From assembly GCA_019722365.1 (NCBI GenBank), contig JADFUC010001469.1:62001-126000 (forward strand): DNA of 64,000 nt, read 5' to 3'. The stretch is from Lithospermum erythrorhizon (taxonomy: Eukaryota; Streptophyta; Magnoliopsida; Boraginales; Boraginaceae). This document shows, piece after piece, positions 1 through 12,840 of this stretch (position 1 is the first letter of the stretch; every line of letters begins with the position of its first letter). The position numbers were made by a program, and so were the translations under genes. A model generated the notes under the pieces. The model had not been told where the DNA came from. It was given only the letters and a program-made list of their open reading frames with translations, and searched no databases.

Positions 1-1128
1 AGTATTTTCTATTTGATTTCGATGCAATTTCCGGTCGGTTTAAAATTTACATGCTGCCACAATTTGAACACCACTTGCCAAGTTTATGATTTATGTATAC
101 ATAATTGGAATATATGATTAGCTTTTCGTATGTACTCACTTCAGTCCATGAAATTGTAAGCACAGCGTTTCGAGCACCATGGATTGAAACTTTGATAGTA
201 AAAATATTTTTGTTTGTGTTTTATAATATTAGCTTTCGTATGTACTCCTCGAAATTACAATTGACCTCTTTTGACATTTCACTTCATGGTTGAGCTTTTG
301 TAGATATTTTGTTTGTGTTGTTTAATATTTTAAGAGAAAAATATATCGATAAAATAAAATAAAAGTATTATAAAACACAAAAAAAAATATTTCTGATCAA
401 AGTTTAGCGCTGAAAATGCTCAAAGTGGACAATGCTTTTGTAGGATAGAAAACAAAATAATATATATCGTAGAGGTTTGGATCTGGAAATGAAGCTTGAC
501 TTATTTCTTAGAAAATCTTTAAGCATAATGCTTAAGAAATTACACGGACAGTATCGTAATTGAGACCAAAATAATTGGGCTGAATACGTTATAGTTTTCA
601 GTGGATATTGGGACGGATTTTTGGGCTGCCCGTCAATAGAAATACTATTGGTTTGTTTTTGTTTTGGGAGAATGAATGGAAATTTTAACAGATTCTTTAT
701 TATTGTTTGAAAACTTAAATACTAAGATTATTTTACCTCGTTCATCCCCGATTTACCTCGTTGGCCCAGGCTTCATTCACATACAAATCGGTCATTCACT
801 GCTGAGTTTGTATATTATTTCATCATTCTTTTTCCATAAGATAATTTTAAATATTTATAACTTCCATGAGATTAGCGTCAAACATAGCATATGAGTATGG
901 AAGAGGAAATAATAGTACAAATTTCGGATCTACTGATTAAACAATTGTTTAAACTTAACAAATCGGAGCGGAACAAAGGTGTGAGTGTCAAACACTAACA
1001 CCCCCGACTCCCCCCTAATAATCAGTGATCATAAACCATTCTTTAATTACTTAACAATGACTAGTTTACTTAACCAAGTCAACAAAAACAACATATATCT
1101 CTGAATCAAATTACCCTTTGAACAAAAC
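1..1128. other. Intergenic, upstream of TMEM8-like gene
   Basis: AT-rich sequence with only short open frames that resemble no family I recognise. The last 200 bases hold the presumed promoter and leader of the gene starting at 1129. No TATA box stands out enough to name. I see no repeat or RNA gene here. Confidence 0.5.
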
Positions 1129-4100
1129 ATGGCAAATATTTGGATTCTTGGTCACTTTCACCCCTTTTTATCAATATATATGTATGTTTATATTGTTATG
1201 TGTTTGAGTTTTTGGTATTGTTCATATGCTCAATTGCAAGATTATGGTCACCAATACAACACTTTCACTGTGTCCAGCATCACATATGCAAAAACTGAGC
1301 TTAAACCTTATGATTGGCGTTACATTAGAGGTAATTTAATTCAACAAAATATTGGTTATTGGTTATTCCATATTATTTCTAGTTACATTAACGTTTCAAT
1401 GTCGGGTCCGCTTAACATTACAATGACCAAAACACTATCTACTAGGAGTACTCTACTCTATGATAAATAACAAGAATGGGTAGTCTAACGAATCATTTTG
1501 ATATATTTTATTATATTCAAGAAGAGGCAGAATATAAGATATACATGGAAAAATGTTATTTCTAGCTAACAAGATAAATATTTGTTTGGGGTTTATTGAT
1601 TGTTTTGTTGTTTATTTTGAGAAAGATAGACTTGGTTATGGATATTTGAGGTTTATGGGATGGTAAATTTGATGGGTTTAAGTGAAAGATTGAATTTTTA
1701 TAGTCTCTTTTGTGATCTATATTTGGTTATGGACATGTGAGTTGTCAGTTTGAATGCTTATTGGAACACATAGTATGTTGTTTGCACTTTGAATGTTCAA
1801 TTTGATTGCCATATATATGGTATCCGAATTGCGATATCATGTGTAGCTAATTTGAGTACAATGAATTGGTATTTTTATTGGATAAAGTTGTACGCTTAAT
1901 GAGAACAGACATCTTTTACTGTGAATTCACGATCCACATTAATACTACTATGGATACGTTATACTAATTTAAACTTTGCCATCCACTATGCAGTTGATAT
2001 ACCACCATGGTTCGCTTCAATGTCTATAGCTCTAGAGTCGGACGTGGACATAGTAAGTGTATCTTTAAAAGTTAATATCATTCGATCCCATTTTATGGCT
2101 TCTCGTAATACAACATGATATGCTTGTAGGACCTCAAAAGAATCCGAAGACCACCTAAAGACACCACACCAATGATATGCATCCGAGAGGGGAGTCCTCC
2201 GCTTCCTGATGTCCACAACATATCTCTGACCGGGCTTGGTAAGCATGTAATTACTGCACTTATGTCCGTTAATCATTTGATCCATCTATGTGATTCTTTC
2301 TGTTTTTTCAGAGAGTTAATACAACATGATATGCAAGTTGTTTGAAGAAAAATTTAATTTTGCAGATTTGGGTAATTTATTAAATGGATCTTTCGGAGGA
2401 GCTCAAAATCTGCAAGTTACAGGAAAGTGTTATCCTATGCAAAGGAATATATCTTTGAAATTGACAAACGAGCAGGTACATCATAACTATGCAAGTTTCA
2501 ATCATGTTATTTGGCATTATTAAAGAGGATATCTGCATTTGATGCACAAGCTTTACCTCCCTACACCAATCCGTATATTAATTTTACCTGAAATGTGACA
2601 GAGTCGTGCTTTTTACCCTCTTATTTAATCGTTGTCTTCTTGAGGGTGTAGAACATAACTTTTGCCTTCAAGGATTATATAAATGGACCTCCCCCCCCTT
2701 CCTCCCCTCCCCACTTGCACACACAATCAAACACGTAAGTACTGAATGAAGATTGCTAAATGTTAGTATAATATTAAACCCTGATCATGCATTTTGTCAG
2801 ATATCTCCAGGTGTGTGGTATTTTGGCTTGTTTAATGGAATCGGACCAATGAGGACACAATCAAAAATGGTAACTTCACTGATCAACTGATGATTTCTCT
2901 ATACCCTTCCAATAATTTTTTGGCTTGAGAACTTCTTTTTGATAATGAAGATAGTTCATGAGATATATAGATTTTATTCTGGTTGTTCTATAAATAGTTA
3001 AAATCACCTATCAACCTGACTAGCACAGTAGCACTAGACCATCAGATTGTTTTACATCCATAATCCATGTATGTCACTCGACTAGATAGCAATGACTAAA
3101 TTAAAACCAGAGTTATTCAAATTGCATGTCCAATCAGTTTATACATATTTTTAAAACCTATTCAAGTCAACGACAGTCCAGAAAGTCATTTTAAAACTCT
3201 GTGGCTCGTTTCTTTGATCTCTCGATCATGTTTTCTGACATTGGCAATTATTTTTTCTATTCGCTTCTTAATGAGATGAAAGATTGCAGATTAATCGAGG
3301 TTCGGGATACTCCTTTGGTGGTAATGTGAGTATTGAAGGATGTTCAGCATCAATGATGTTAGGCCAGTTCTGCAACCAAACAATTGAGTCCCTTAGTTGT
3401 ACAAGCAGCTATAACTTATCCACAAGTGGATTTATTAATATCTCTCTCAATCAAATGGCTGGGAATGTAATTTCTTGCAGAAGTTTTGATGAGGTAACCT
3501 GTCATGAAGATGGTGGTCCAAAAGTGTACTCCTTGGATTTATTGGGAATGGCTGAAAAGTTCAGCATTTCAGCATTGGATGTTCAAATTAATCAAACAAA
3601 CCCCTCAGATAGCAATATTACTATAATGTGTTATGCTCAGCTTGGTGCAATTCCATCAAAGGTATCACACGATTATTCAGGAAACATTCATGGATCACCA
3701 TTGGTTATTGAATCACCAAGACTTGGTCGGTGGTATATAATGGTTGAATTGTTAAATCTTACATATGAAGCTGGGAAAGTTCAGGGAAAAAACATAAAAT
3801 TTTGCTATTCTCTGGGATTTGATGTGGTTCAGTGTCCAGTAGATAAAGCTGGATCGAGATGTGCTTGGGAAAGATATGCTGTTAAGGTATAAAGAGATGT
3901 GAAAGAGTCAACCTTACAGGGCTTCACTAATTTGTTCAGTAGTTATCATATCTTTCTGATTTATGTGTATGTTGTTGTATTATCAATATTGTTTTTTATG
4001 GCGTCAATTATGTTATTGATTTCCTTAATGATACTTTGCAAGGACATGCCCATTTGACATGTTGAAAATCATCATCTGCAGACGGTTCTCAGAAGAAGTC

Positions 4101-6707
4101 CATCTGCCCCATTTGAGTCATTTTATCTACCCATCAGCGATAAGGTTTCTCCTGATTCAGCCAACTTCCCGTTGGAACCTTTATTGAGCAATGGGACTTC
4201 AGGGATAAGCAATGATACGTCATGGACCTTTTTTCTTGTAGACATTCCTTCTGCTGCAGGAGGAAATATCCATATCCATCTCTCATCGGATGACAAGTTA
4301 AATTTTGAGATTTATGCCAAATATGGTGGCTTACCAACTTTAAATAGCTGGGATTACTTCTATGCAAACAGAACCAGCAGCAGCATGGGTTCTATGTTCT
4401 TCAAGTTGTATGACTCTAATGAGAAGTCTCTTAGTTTTTACATTTTGTATGCTAGAGGTGGAATTTGGAGTTTTGGGCTTAGGCACACTAATCCTTCTAG
4501 CAACACGTCCGTGTCTCAGACTACCATGTCTATATCACTTGAAAGATGTCCAAAGAAGTGTTCATCTCATGGCAGTTGCCAATCTGCTGTGGATGCAAGT
4601 GGATTGACACTGTACAGGTTTGTTTTATCGGCTTTCTCAGAGGACTATTTTAAGTGGTAATGCATATGAATCTTCTGTGGCTCTTGGATATAATGGAATA
4701 AATCAAAATGGTTTACACTACATATGCTTTTTATCTATGTGAAGTAGTAGATAGTTGTTTCACTTCATCTTGGGTCAATTTGGAAAGTACATTCCCCCTT
4801 TCCCCTACCCCGTTTAGAGGCATTGGGCATGTTGTATGTAATGCATATTACTCTTCATTTTTGATAATTTTTGTCTCTGTTCTGTTCCAGCTACTGTTCC
4901 TGTGATCGCAATCATGGTGGCTTTGACTGTAGTGTGGAACTCGTTTCTCATCAAGGTAAATCTTTGTAGTTCCTGCAAAAGAAAACAAAAGAACGGTTTC
5001 AGTTTGATCTTCCCACATATCCTATCTTTTCGATTGTAATAGCTCTGACGTGCTTTAACTATTGCATCAATGATTAGAACTTGTTATCTAAGTGACTATG
5101 ATTAGGAAACATACTGAAAACTCACGCAGGACATAAATGGCAATCAATTTCCCTCATTGCATCCAACGCTGCGGCAGTGCTCCCAGCATATTGGGCTCTT
5201 CGTAATAAGGTAATCTTGACTATTGCTTTTTTGCAAGATTTTTCTGAAGCTCAGATGTCGTTACCTGGTTCAAGTGTTCAACATAAACCCTTGAAATTTC
5301 CTTAGGCATTTGCAGAATGGATCCTTTTCACATCTAGTGGAATCTCCAGTGCATTGTATCATGCCTGTGATGTTGGTACCTGGTGTGCATTGACATTTCA
5401 TGTTCTACAGGTATGTCCTTTCCAGTATGGTTGGGGTCAGAGTCTTCATGAATCCGGTTTTGGATATAATATATTGTACTAAATTTTCTCCTGCTGTATG
5501 TTCAGTTCATGGATTTCTGGCTTTCCTTTATGGCGGTGGTGAGTACCTATATATACTTGACAACAATCAATGAAACCTCAAAAAGAACTATCTTCACCAT
5601 CGTTGTAATCCTTACAGCACTTATGGCCGAAACTGGACCAACAAGGTATATATAGTTTACACTTTGTGTTATTATTCTATTTAGCAGGAATCCTGAACAT
5701 TTTCTTAACTTTGCAGGTCCTCAAACATTGTTCTTGTGATGGCTATTGGGGCAGCAGCTCTTCTCTTTGGTTGGCTGATTGAGTTCTCTACTCATCTTAG
5801 ATCTTTTTCCTTGTCGTCTGAATTCTACTTAAATTGGCATAATAGGTATGTGAACAACAATCTTGTTTTAAAAACTCTAAATATAAAATGTACGTGTTAT
5901 CACATGTTTTACTAGTCGATCATCATTCCTTTTGTGGTATTTTGAAAGTCCTAGTTAACTCTTTTCATTTAACAACTTAAAGTTTGACTAGAATTAGATT
6001 CTTACTATGTTATTCGGGATTTGACTATGCATGTTAGTTCTTTCAAGATACATAATAATAGATGACTTAGAAGCAGATGAATACAAACATATGAAGTTAC
6101 AAAGATTAGACTGTGTTTACTAATCAAGAAAAGCCATGGTTTTGGTGGCATAGATGGCAATCTGTAAAAGCATGGAGTGTGGACCTTATAAAGATGATTA
6201 TAAAACGTTTTCGTTGGGGATTTACATTGGCGGGCTTTGTTGCCTTGGCAATGGCTGCAATTAGCTGGACACTGGAAAACAGCCAAAATTACTGGTTTTG
6301 GCACAGGTACTTTCTAATTTCTCATTGAAGTAGACCCCTCCCCCCTTCTTAATCACTACTTCTCAAGGAATTTTGCAGGTTTATTCTCTAAATATTTTGA
6401 TGTTTCGCATAGTCACGGATACTTCAGAAACTGCAAATGATTACGTGTTCTATTTTAAGAATTGCTACGTATCTTAATTTTCATCTGTTTAAGGATTTAA
6501 CTACGCTTTCCATACTATGTCTCACATACAATATTTGTTTACAGTGCTTGGCATGTTTCGATATACACGTCCTCGTTTCTTTTCCTCTGCTCAAAAGCAA
6601 ATGTTGTGAACTATGAGGATGGAAGACAAACTGAGGCAAATTATCAGTTAGCTCGACAGAATTCTTTCACGAATGGCGAACAAAGAGTTGCAGATGGACA
6701 AACTTAA
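1129..6707 (+). CDS. TMEM8/PGAP6-like membrane protein with EGF-like and CREST-type 7-TM domains (DUF3522)
   Basis: Fourteen exons join in phase to an 838-residue protein: 1129-1330, 1994-2052, 2130-2238, 2366-2475, 2801-2869, 3290-3886, 4082-4617, 4891-4955, 5130-5209, 5306-5410, 5506-5645, 5717-5845, 6154-6306, 6545-6707. It opens with a hydrophobic signal peptide (cut probably near SYA-Q). An extracellular region rich in N-glycosylation sequons follows. A six-cysteine EGF-like module lies around residues 536-575 (CPKKCSSHGSCQ to CSCDRNHGGFDC). The C-terminal third is a multi-pass membrane domain. That domain shows the CREST-superfamily polar residues: S624, H628 and D631 in SALYHACD, and H784 and H788 in HSAWH. 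Human PGAP6 of this family is a GPI-specific phospholipase A2; a similar lipid hydrolase role here is inference. Every junction has a GT donor and AG acceptor, and no stop interrupts the frame. Plant members are usually called transmembrane protein 8 homologues and are poorly studied. Confidence 0.9.
1477..1545 (+). repeat. Dispersed repeat copy A, in intron 1 of the TMEM8-like gene
   Basis: A segment containing CATTTTGATATATTTT, then TTATATTCAAGA, then AGAATATAA recurs at about 31650-31695 on the same strand and, inverted, at about 46215-46300. The three copies are diverged. Here it lies in the 663-base first intron. The element type is unknown; low-copy MITE or SINE debris is plausible. Confidence 0.5.
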
Positions 6708-9283
6708 GCTTACACAATCTATTTGACAAAGGAGAATACTGGAATAGAGTTATTACACTATAAAACACACTTTTTTAGTATTGCTTCCCTTATTTTCCTT
6801 TTTGGTGTTTGCATAGAATCAATGCAATAGGGGTGAAGTATATATATATATGATGAGGGCAGCTAAGTGACCAACTACTATAGTTTATGTAAATACAAAA
6901 GGATATTTTGTTGACAAGAATTGCTCATATGTAAATTGAATTTGTTCAATCAATATCATACTTCCATATGCTTACGCTGTTTTAAATTTAGTTCCCCTTC
7001 CACAAATATCAAGGACATCGATCATCACGTCAGGTTGCATTATCCGACTCGATAAAATGTCTGAAGGTTTCCGGTTCGAGTATGAGCAAAGACTCCATCT
7101 TTGTGTTTGTCTGACTTCCAGTTAATATTTAATTATCTGAACATCAGAAAAATGCTTGTTGTGCTCAATGTTTACCTTTTTTGAGGACAAGCGAACACGC
7201 TCAATGTTTATAAAAAAAACAAAAGCAATTTCGATCATGCTTATATAAGAAAACAAAAGCAATTTTTTGTCATCTTTATGAAACAAATTTATAATGCTTA
7301 TGAAACAATCAAATTCGTTTGAAAATATGAAGCAAGTCATTTTTCGTGTTTATAAAACAAACGAAACGTCTTTTTAAATTGTTTATAAGGCAATGACGAA
7401 GTTAAATCGTGTTTATAAATAAAACTAGCAAATTAGTACCGTGTTTTCATAAGGCTGACAAGCTACCATTCATTTAATGTTTGTTTAGTTATAACTAAAA
7501 ACAAAAAACAAAGCTACATGAAATTAAAATAATTAATAACATAAGAATGAATTAGCAAATTGAAATTACATAATAATGAATTAAATAATTAATTTCTTAA
7601 AAAATGAATTAAATAATTAATTACATAGAATAGATTAAATAATGATGAAAATGGCTAAAATCGTTGCTCGACTGCGAACGATATCTTTAGCGACGGCGTG
7701 GTTCGCTGCTGTAATGTGTAACTCTGATTAAAATTTGACAAATTAATAGCTTGTTATGTAAATAAAGCGTTGTTACTTTGTAGTTGTTAATTGATGTTAA
7801 ATGTATGAAATTGTTGAGGTTATGTTATAAATGTATTAATTGAGATTATGTATTAATTGAAATAGTTGTTTTACATCAATTATGAATTGACATTATGTCT
7901 TAATATTTACTCAATTTGTTGACCCAAATGTGATATAGTTATTTCATATGAAATTATTTTGTTGTTAATATTTCTTAAATTGTTGTAAGATTTGTGCAAG
8001 TCATCGAAACTCAAATATTGTTTCGCTTCTCCCATACTTTAACTCAAATATTCGTTTCTTTTTCCATCTTATCTAAATTCAATTATGATTGTAATGAGAT
8101 AGTAAGAGTGTTATTTACATAAGATAGTATTCAATTTTGGCTAATTAACTTTCCGCAGCATGTGAGGAATCAAACAAAATAATTTTGTTCCAGTTTATAG
8201 TAAAAGTAGCGATTTTGTTCCGTGTTTGCCCTTAAAGGAAACAAATGAATTAATATTCATTGTCTGAAATAACAATTTTTTTCCCATGTTTGTACATAAA
8301 CTAGTAAATTATTTCCATGTTTCTTAGGTTATAAACATTAACCTAGATTGTTATCTATCAATTTTGTAGAATCCTCTTATATTAATTTTGTAGAATCTTC
8401 TTAAATTAACAAGTAAGTAATACTTTCAATTCAAATTGAGATTATGTGATAATTTCGTAGACTCTTCCTACATTAAAACTAGCAAATCATTAAATTGTTG
8501 TTAAATATGATTGTCAAATTGATATTCTTTCAGATTAAAACTTAGCAAAATATTTCTCAATTAATATTAAATTATTTATTTAAATTATTAGAATTTTGAA
8601 ATTACATAGTTTCAAATTTATTTATTAAATTGTTGTTAAATTATTAGAAATTGTGAATAAAATAAAATCATTTAAGCGATTAGTTACACTACGTAACTAT
8701 GTTATTTAATTAATGCACGTTACTCCTTCATTTTTTTATGAAACTATTTTCAAAAAGAGCGAATCTAATGATATAAATTCTATATTTAACCAAAATAACG
8801 AGTAATTAATAATTATAATAAATAATAATAATAACAACAACTTTGACTTTATCTAAATAAAAAAGTGTAATTTTTTTCATGGGTTGAATAATTTAGAGAT
8901 TCATTGGAAACAAATGAGACATCAAGCAAAACTCTTGTCGAATTGTGGAAATGTAGTCCCAACAAATTTCACAATGTAATAAATATTTGTACTTTTGATT
9001 CAATATATCAATAAAAGACCACTTTTTTAAACTAGCAATTTATTTTAATGTTTATAGAATATAATCAAAATTCCTTTTCATGATTGTTATATAATAAAAG
9101 CGAATAAGTTTAAATGTTTGTTTAAAGCAATAAGCATGTGGGATAAATTCGTTTGTTTAACTAAATAAGCATGCAGGCGTGTTCGTTGGAATATTTCAAT
9201 ATTCGCTGTTTTGATGTGTATAACAGTTCAGCCTCCAAATTTATTCCACTTTTGTTGACTAGTTAAAAGTAGTAAAGTCACTT
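6708..9283. other. AT-rich intergenic region with degenerate repeats
   Basis: No coding potential is visible. The first 150 bases are the likely 3' UTR of the TMEM8-like gene. The rest is very AT-rich and carries scattered degenerate repeats built on TGTTTATAAAACAA and AAACTAGCAAATTA phrases (listed separately). A small GC-richer patch at 7650-7715 has no recognised function. Confidence 0.5.
7195..7450. repeat. Degenerate TGTTTATAA-type short repeats
   Basis: The phrase TGTTTATAA or TGCTTATGAAACAA, followed within 20-30 bases by CAA/CGAA-rich sequence, recurs roughly every 35-50 bases. Related phrases (AAACTAGCAAATTA or AAACTAGTAAATTA followed by TGTTT) reappear near 7423, 8300 and 9030. Spacing is irregular, so this looks like an old decayed array or repeated fragments of one element. 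Confidence 0.4.
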
Positions 9284-9461
9284 TTGTTTTCATTTCCACC
9301 CCTTGATTTTCCATTATTTTATCAAAGGCACCCTTCGTTTTTCATTTCAACCCCTTGATTTTCCATTATTTTCACAAAGGCACCCTTCTTTACCAAAAAG
9401 CTTCCAAAAGCAGTCTCTTCAACTCAAGAAAGCACTTTTCTTTCTCATTCACAAATTTCAG
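9284..9461 (+). other. Probable 5' UTR exon of RHB1A-like gene, with a 52-bp tandem duplication
   Basis: A T- and C-rich leader ends at a good splice donor (TTTCAG|GTAGCT, exon end 9461). The matching acceptor TTTTCAG lies at 10574, three bases before the ATG at 10577. That gives a 1.1 kb 5' UTR intron. The phrase CCTTGATTTTCCATTATTTT occurs at 9301 and again at 9353, so this leader holds a 52-bp tandem duplication. The transcription start is not determined. Confidence 0.55.
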
Positions 9462-9654
9462 GTAGCTTTTCTTCACACTTCCAAAATATAGCCATTGCCC
9501 ATGTGTATATTTACTGTTTATGTGTGTTTGTGTTTTCTTCTGAATAACTTTTTATCATAGGCTGACTGAATTTGCTTACTTTATAGTTTGAATTATTTGG
9601 TATTATCTAATTGAATTGAAATTGGTATGTGGTAAATTATGGTAAGTATGGCTT

Positions 9655-9764
9655 AAACTGATTGGTTAAGTATGGTATGTGACTTCAAGATGATATTTTG
9701 TTGGTTTTTAAACTGATTGGTTAAGTATGGTATGTGACTTCAAGATGATATTTTGTTGGTTTTT
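9655..9764 (+). repeat. 55-bp tandem duplication in the 5' UTR intron
   Basis: Two essentially identical 55-bp units starting AAACTGATTGGTTAAG begin at 9655 and 9710. The near-perfect identity points to a recent duplication. It lies in the first intron of the RHB1A-like gene and has no evident coding effect. Confidence 0.85.
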
Positions 9765-10576
9765 AGCATACTGTACACATAATTTATGGTTTTCTATTTT
9801 GGTAGGAAGTTGAGAGGGTTGTAGAACTTGGAACTGGCTCAAAGGGACTATAAGGAGTATATTAACATGGTATAAAGGGATAAGGACTAATTAAGCAAAG
9901 GGATATGGTGTTCTAGTTTCTTGATACTTGAAGGCAATCCTTAAGTAGAGTTTTTTTTATTGGTAGTTTTTAAGGCGTGTACGTGAACTGCATCTTCGCT
10001 TTACTCACCTGCCGTGTTGCTCGGTTCTTGTTAGCGTCCGAAGCCAGTTCTTATGTTATTTACTTATTGAGCGCTAGATGAGTTTTTGTGATGGGGGCAT
10101 GAAGTAACCAGTGTGAGCTCAGTGTTCATGTCCCATCCTTGTAGTTTCAAGTTCATATGGAGTAGGAGACAGAAAATAAGTAGATGAATTTGGGTTGCCT
10201 ACAAATGTATGAAGTAGTTTTACATACTATCACATTAATAAATAAACATGGATTTCCATTGTAGCGGAGTCTCTTCCCTCAAACTCTATTATCTAGGCAA
10301 ACTCAAGACTTGGGAGTTGGTAGTGTTTCCCTATTTCCGATTATAAAGTTTTAATTTTTATCATCATTGTAACCATCTACCTAGAATAAAAATTCATTGA
10401 TACTCATGCAAATGATTACTTAGATAGATCTTATCATACGTGAAAGAAAGCTATAAAGTTGAACAACGACTTGTCAAGAACTTGGGTACTATGTTCCTAC
10501 TTGATGTGATATTGTGATTAAAATTGCTTTAAGCCATGAAACTACTTGTCAACTTTTATTTGACGTATTTTCAGAG

Positions 10577-12108
10577 ATGGGAGGTTGCTGTTGTGCTTCA
10601 AGAAAACCTCCACTTCATGGAAGTCCTATATACTTCTATGTAAGAACTACTTCCATCACTCTTCTAATTTGACGATTTTTCTTTAACATGGTTACATGAA
10701 TCAGGTTTGCGAATATTTCGTAAAACCTCTTTTGATTGTGTCTTACATTTTCCGTGTTATTAACTTGTTATTGTCATGAATTTTTTTAATAAGGTCTTCT
10801 TTGCGTGGTTTCTGTTATGTTGAAACAAAAATTACTCAATTTCTCTTATCGGGTTCCTTCAGCATTTTAAATATCAAGTACAAACTTCAGCATGCTTTTC
10901 TTAAATTCAAAGACTTATTTCAAGAGATTGCTGCTTTTGATGAAATTAATCAATGACTATGAATTTAAGGTCATGTAGAAATTATTATGGCAGATTTCAA
11001 AAAGGATGAGCTATCTTGATAGACATTATAAGTTTTATTGTACTAATGCTTTTCTCACTGTTTTATCTCTTCTTGTTCCTCAAAGCAACTCTGAAAAATT
11101 TAAAGCAAAAATTTCATTGCATGTACGTCTCATTGTCAGCTTATCATCACGTTACTTTATCTGTTTCACTGTCTGCAATCGTCATACCACTTAGGATTGC
11201 GTACTCCCTCCTTTCAACTTTGTTTGACATAGTCTTATTTCCTTTCCTTTCCTTTCTGCAGTACCCTTCAGAGGAGCATGAGTCATTGACATCTCATGAT
11301 AGTGTTGCTACTGCACTTTCAGCTGGATTCCTGATTGATTTGAATCTAGATAGATCTGATCCTGACACTTTTCGATCACCTCCAGCACCAATACCGTTTG
11401 ATGTTGTTTTGGGTCGCCCACAATCTCCTAAGACATCCTTAGAAGAGTTAATACGTCGCACTAGTTTTGAGAAAGCTACTGTTGTTAATCTTACCGAGTC
11501 TGATTGCAAATCTCAGCAGAACTTTCTTCTCGCTTCTCCAGTTGACGTTGAACTGTCAAAGTCTAATATGCTTAGACTTCCGAAGGCAGAAGAAGAGGAA
11601 GTTTGTCCTACTTGTTTGGAAGGTCAGTTATTTCATATCATTTATGTTGTGAGATAATTGTATTAGCTTTCAGTTGCTGAATCTTCCTTTTCTGCAGATT
11701 ATGATGACGACAATCCTAAAATTATCACAAAATGTGATCACCATTTTCATCTCTCATGCATACTTGAATGGACGGAAAGAAGTCACACCTGCCCTATATG
11801 CGATCAGGTTCTTATTTCCTTTCTAATCTATGAATGCTTCAAGTTGGTCGAGAATTATTTCTCATCTTGCTTGGAAGCCTGCATCGCATTAGTTATAAAA
11901 TATAACTAGGCTGATGAGGGCAAATTCAGGATGCCTTTATAATGTACTGCCAATAGGTGACACCACTGGATTGGATGTTTATTCAGTGTCAAATATGATA
12001 TAAAAAGTTGTGGATCATTTTGATCAAGATTATCATATGATTGGCTATTCTTCTACTTAGGAATTCCTGATTTGTATGCTACAGGAAATGATATATGAAG
12101 ATTTTTAA
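10577..12108 (+). CDS. RHB1A: RING-H2 E3 ubiquitin ligase, RHB1A-like
   Basis: Coding exons 10577-10639, 11262-11622, 11698-11807 and 12085-12108 join in phase to a 185-residue protein. It begins MGGCCC, a typical N-myristoylation and palmitoylation start, so the enzyme is probably membrane-anchored. The middle is a Ser/Pro-rich linker. The C-terminus is a RING-H2 finger beginning CPTCLE and continuing through KCDHHFHLSC to CPIC. The cysteine and histidine spacing matches the C3H2C3 pattern that binds two zinc ions and recruits an E2. The protein ends MIYEDF. Length and layout match plant RHB1A and its close homologues. The family fold supports ubiquitin ligase activity; the substrate is unknown. 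The start is fixed by the MGGCCC motif directly after a splice acceptor. The next gene on this strand is the RLK4-type kinase, the same neighbour as in Arabidopsis (from memory). Confidence 0.92.
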
Positions 12109-12394
12109 CATTATCAAGCTAAATGGAATGCATATGTGTCTGGGTTCTGTCTAAGCATTCTTTAATCCACAGTAGAACATCAAAAGCTTCATTCTCAACA
12201 TGCTCTAGTAATCTGGTAAGGTGGTCGTTGATTTTCCTGCTATTCAGATACGAGTCCCTGCTTGTTTGGTGGATTAAGCCCCATGTACGAAAAATGTATA
12301 ATGTTAAGGTTACTTAAATTCAGAGTGTATGTCTTGTAAATATATTATTCGACACACTTGTGCAGGATCATATGTTGTACAGATTTAACCTCTC

Positions 12395-12453
12395 CCGTTC
12401 TTATTTGAATGATCCATCTTGTCTCTGTGAAAAGGTCATTCAAATAAGAACGG
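12395..12453. repeat. Short perfect fold-back element
   Basis: Two 18-base arms, CCGTTCTTATTTGAATGA at 12395-12412 and its exact reverse complement at 12436-12453, flank a 23-base loop. Related diverged sequence lies at about 34695-34745, between U-box kinase exons, with half-copies near 35478 and 33810. This is best read as a very short MITE or MITE end pair. It lies just downstream of the RHB1A-like stop codon, possibly in the 3' UTR. Confidence 0.7.
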
Positions 12454-12689
12454 AAGCAATACATCTTTCTCATGAAATGGCCATTTATGTTGCAGTCTTC
12501 ATGTATTTTGGTTATTTTAATATAACACGCAGCATTCTTTCTGGTTCTTACTGGTGATGTTCAGTTTGATGTAGCTAATATATTTCAGATACAACTCATG
12601 AACGCAAGTGAATTCAGATGGAATTCGTCCAAATGTTATTATAGAGATACCTTTCATTCTTTTATGTCCATTTCATATAAAAAACTGTG

Positions 12690-12840
12690 ATTTTCACAGA
12701 TTGGTAGTCACCAAAATCATATAAAATGATATAATTTACTAGATCGATAAATACCAAAATCATATGTAAATAATATTCTTGTGGTATTGAAAAATACCAA
12801 ATCACATAAAAATCAGATTCTCACAGATTGAGAACAGTGT
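12690..12840. repeat. Outlying copies of the 42-44 bp fold-back repeat
   Basis: Three units containing ACCAAAATCATAT or a close variant occur at about 12711, 12752 and 12796. They are the same repeat as the main array at 14.2-16.5 kb but lie 1.4 kb away. Early dispersal, or an array later split by insertion, would explain this. Confidence 0.75.
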
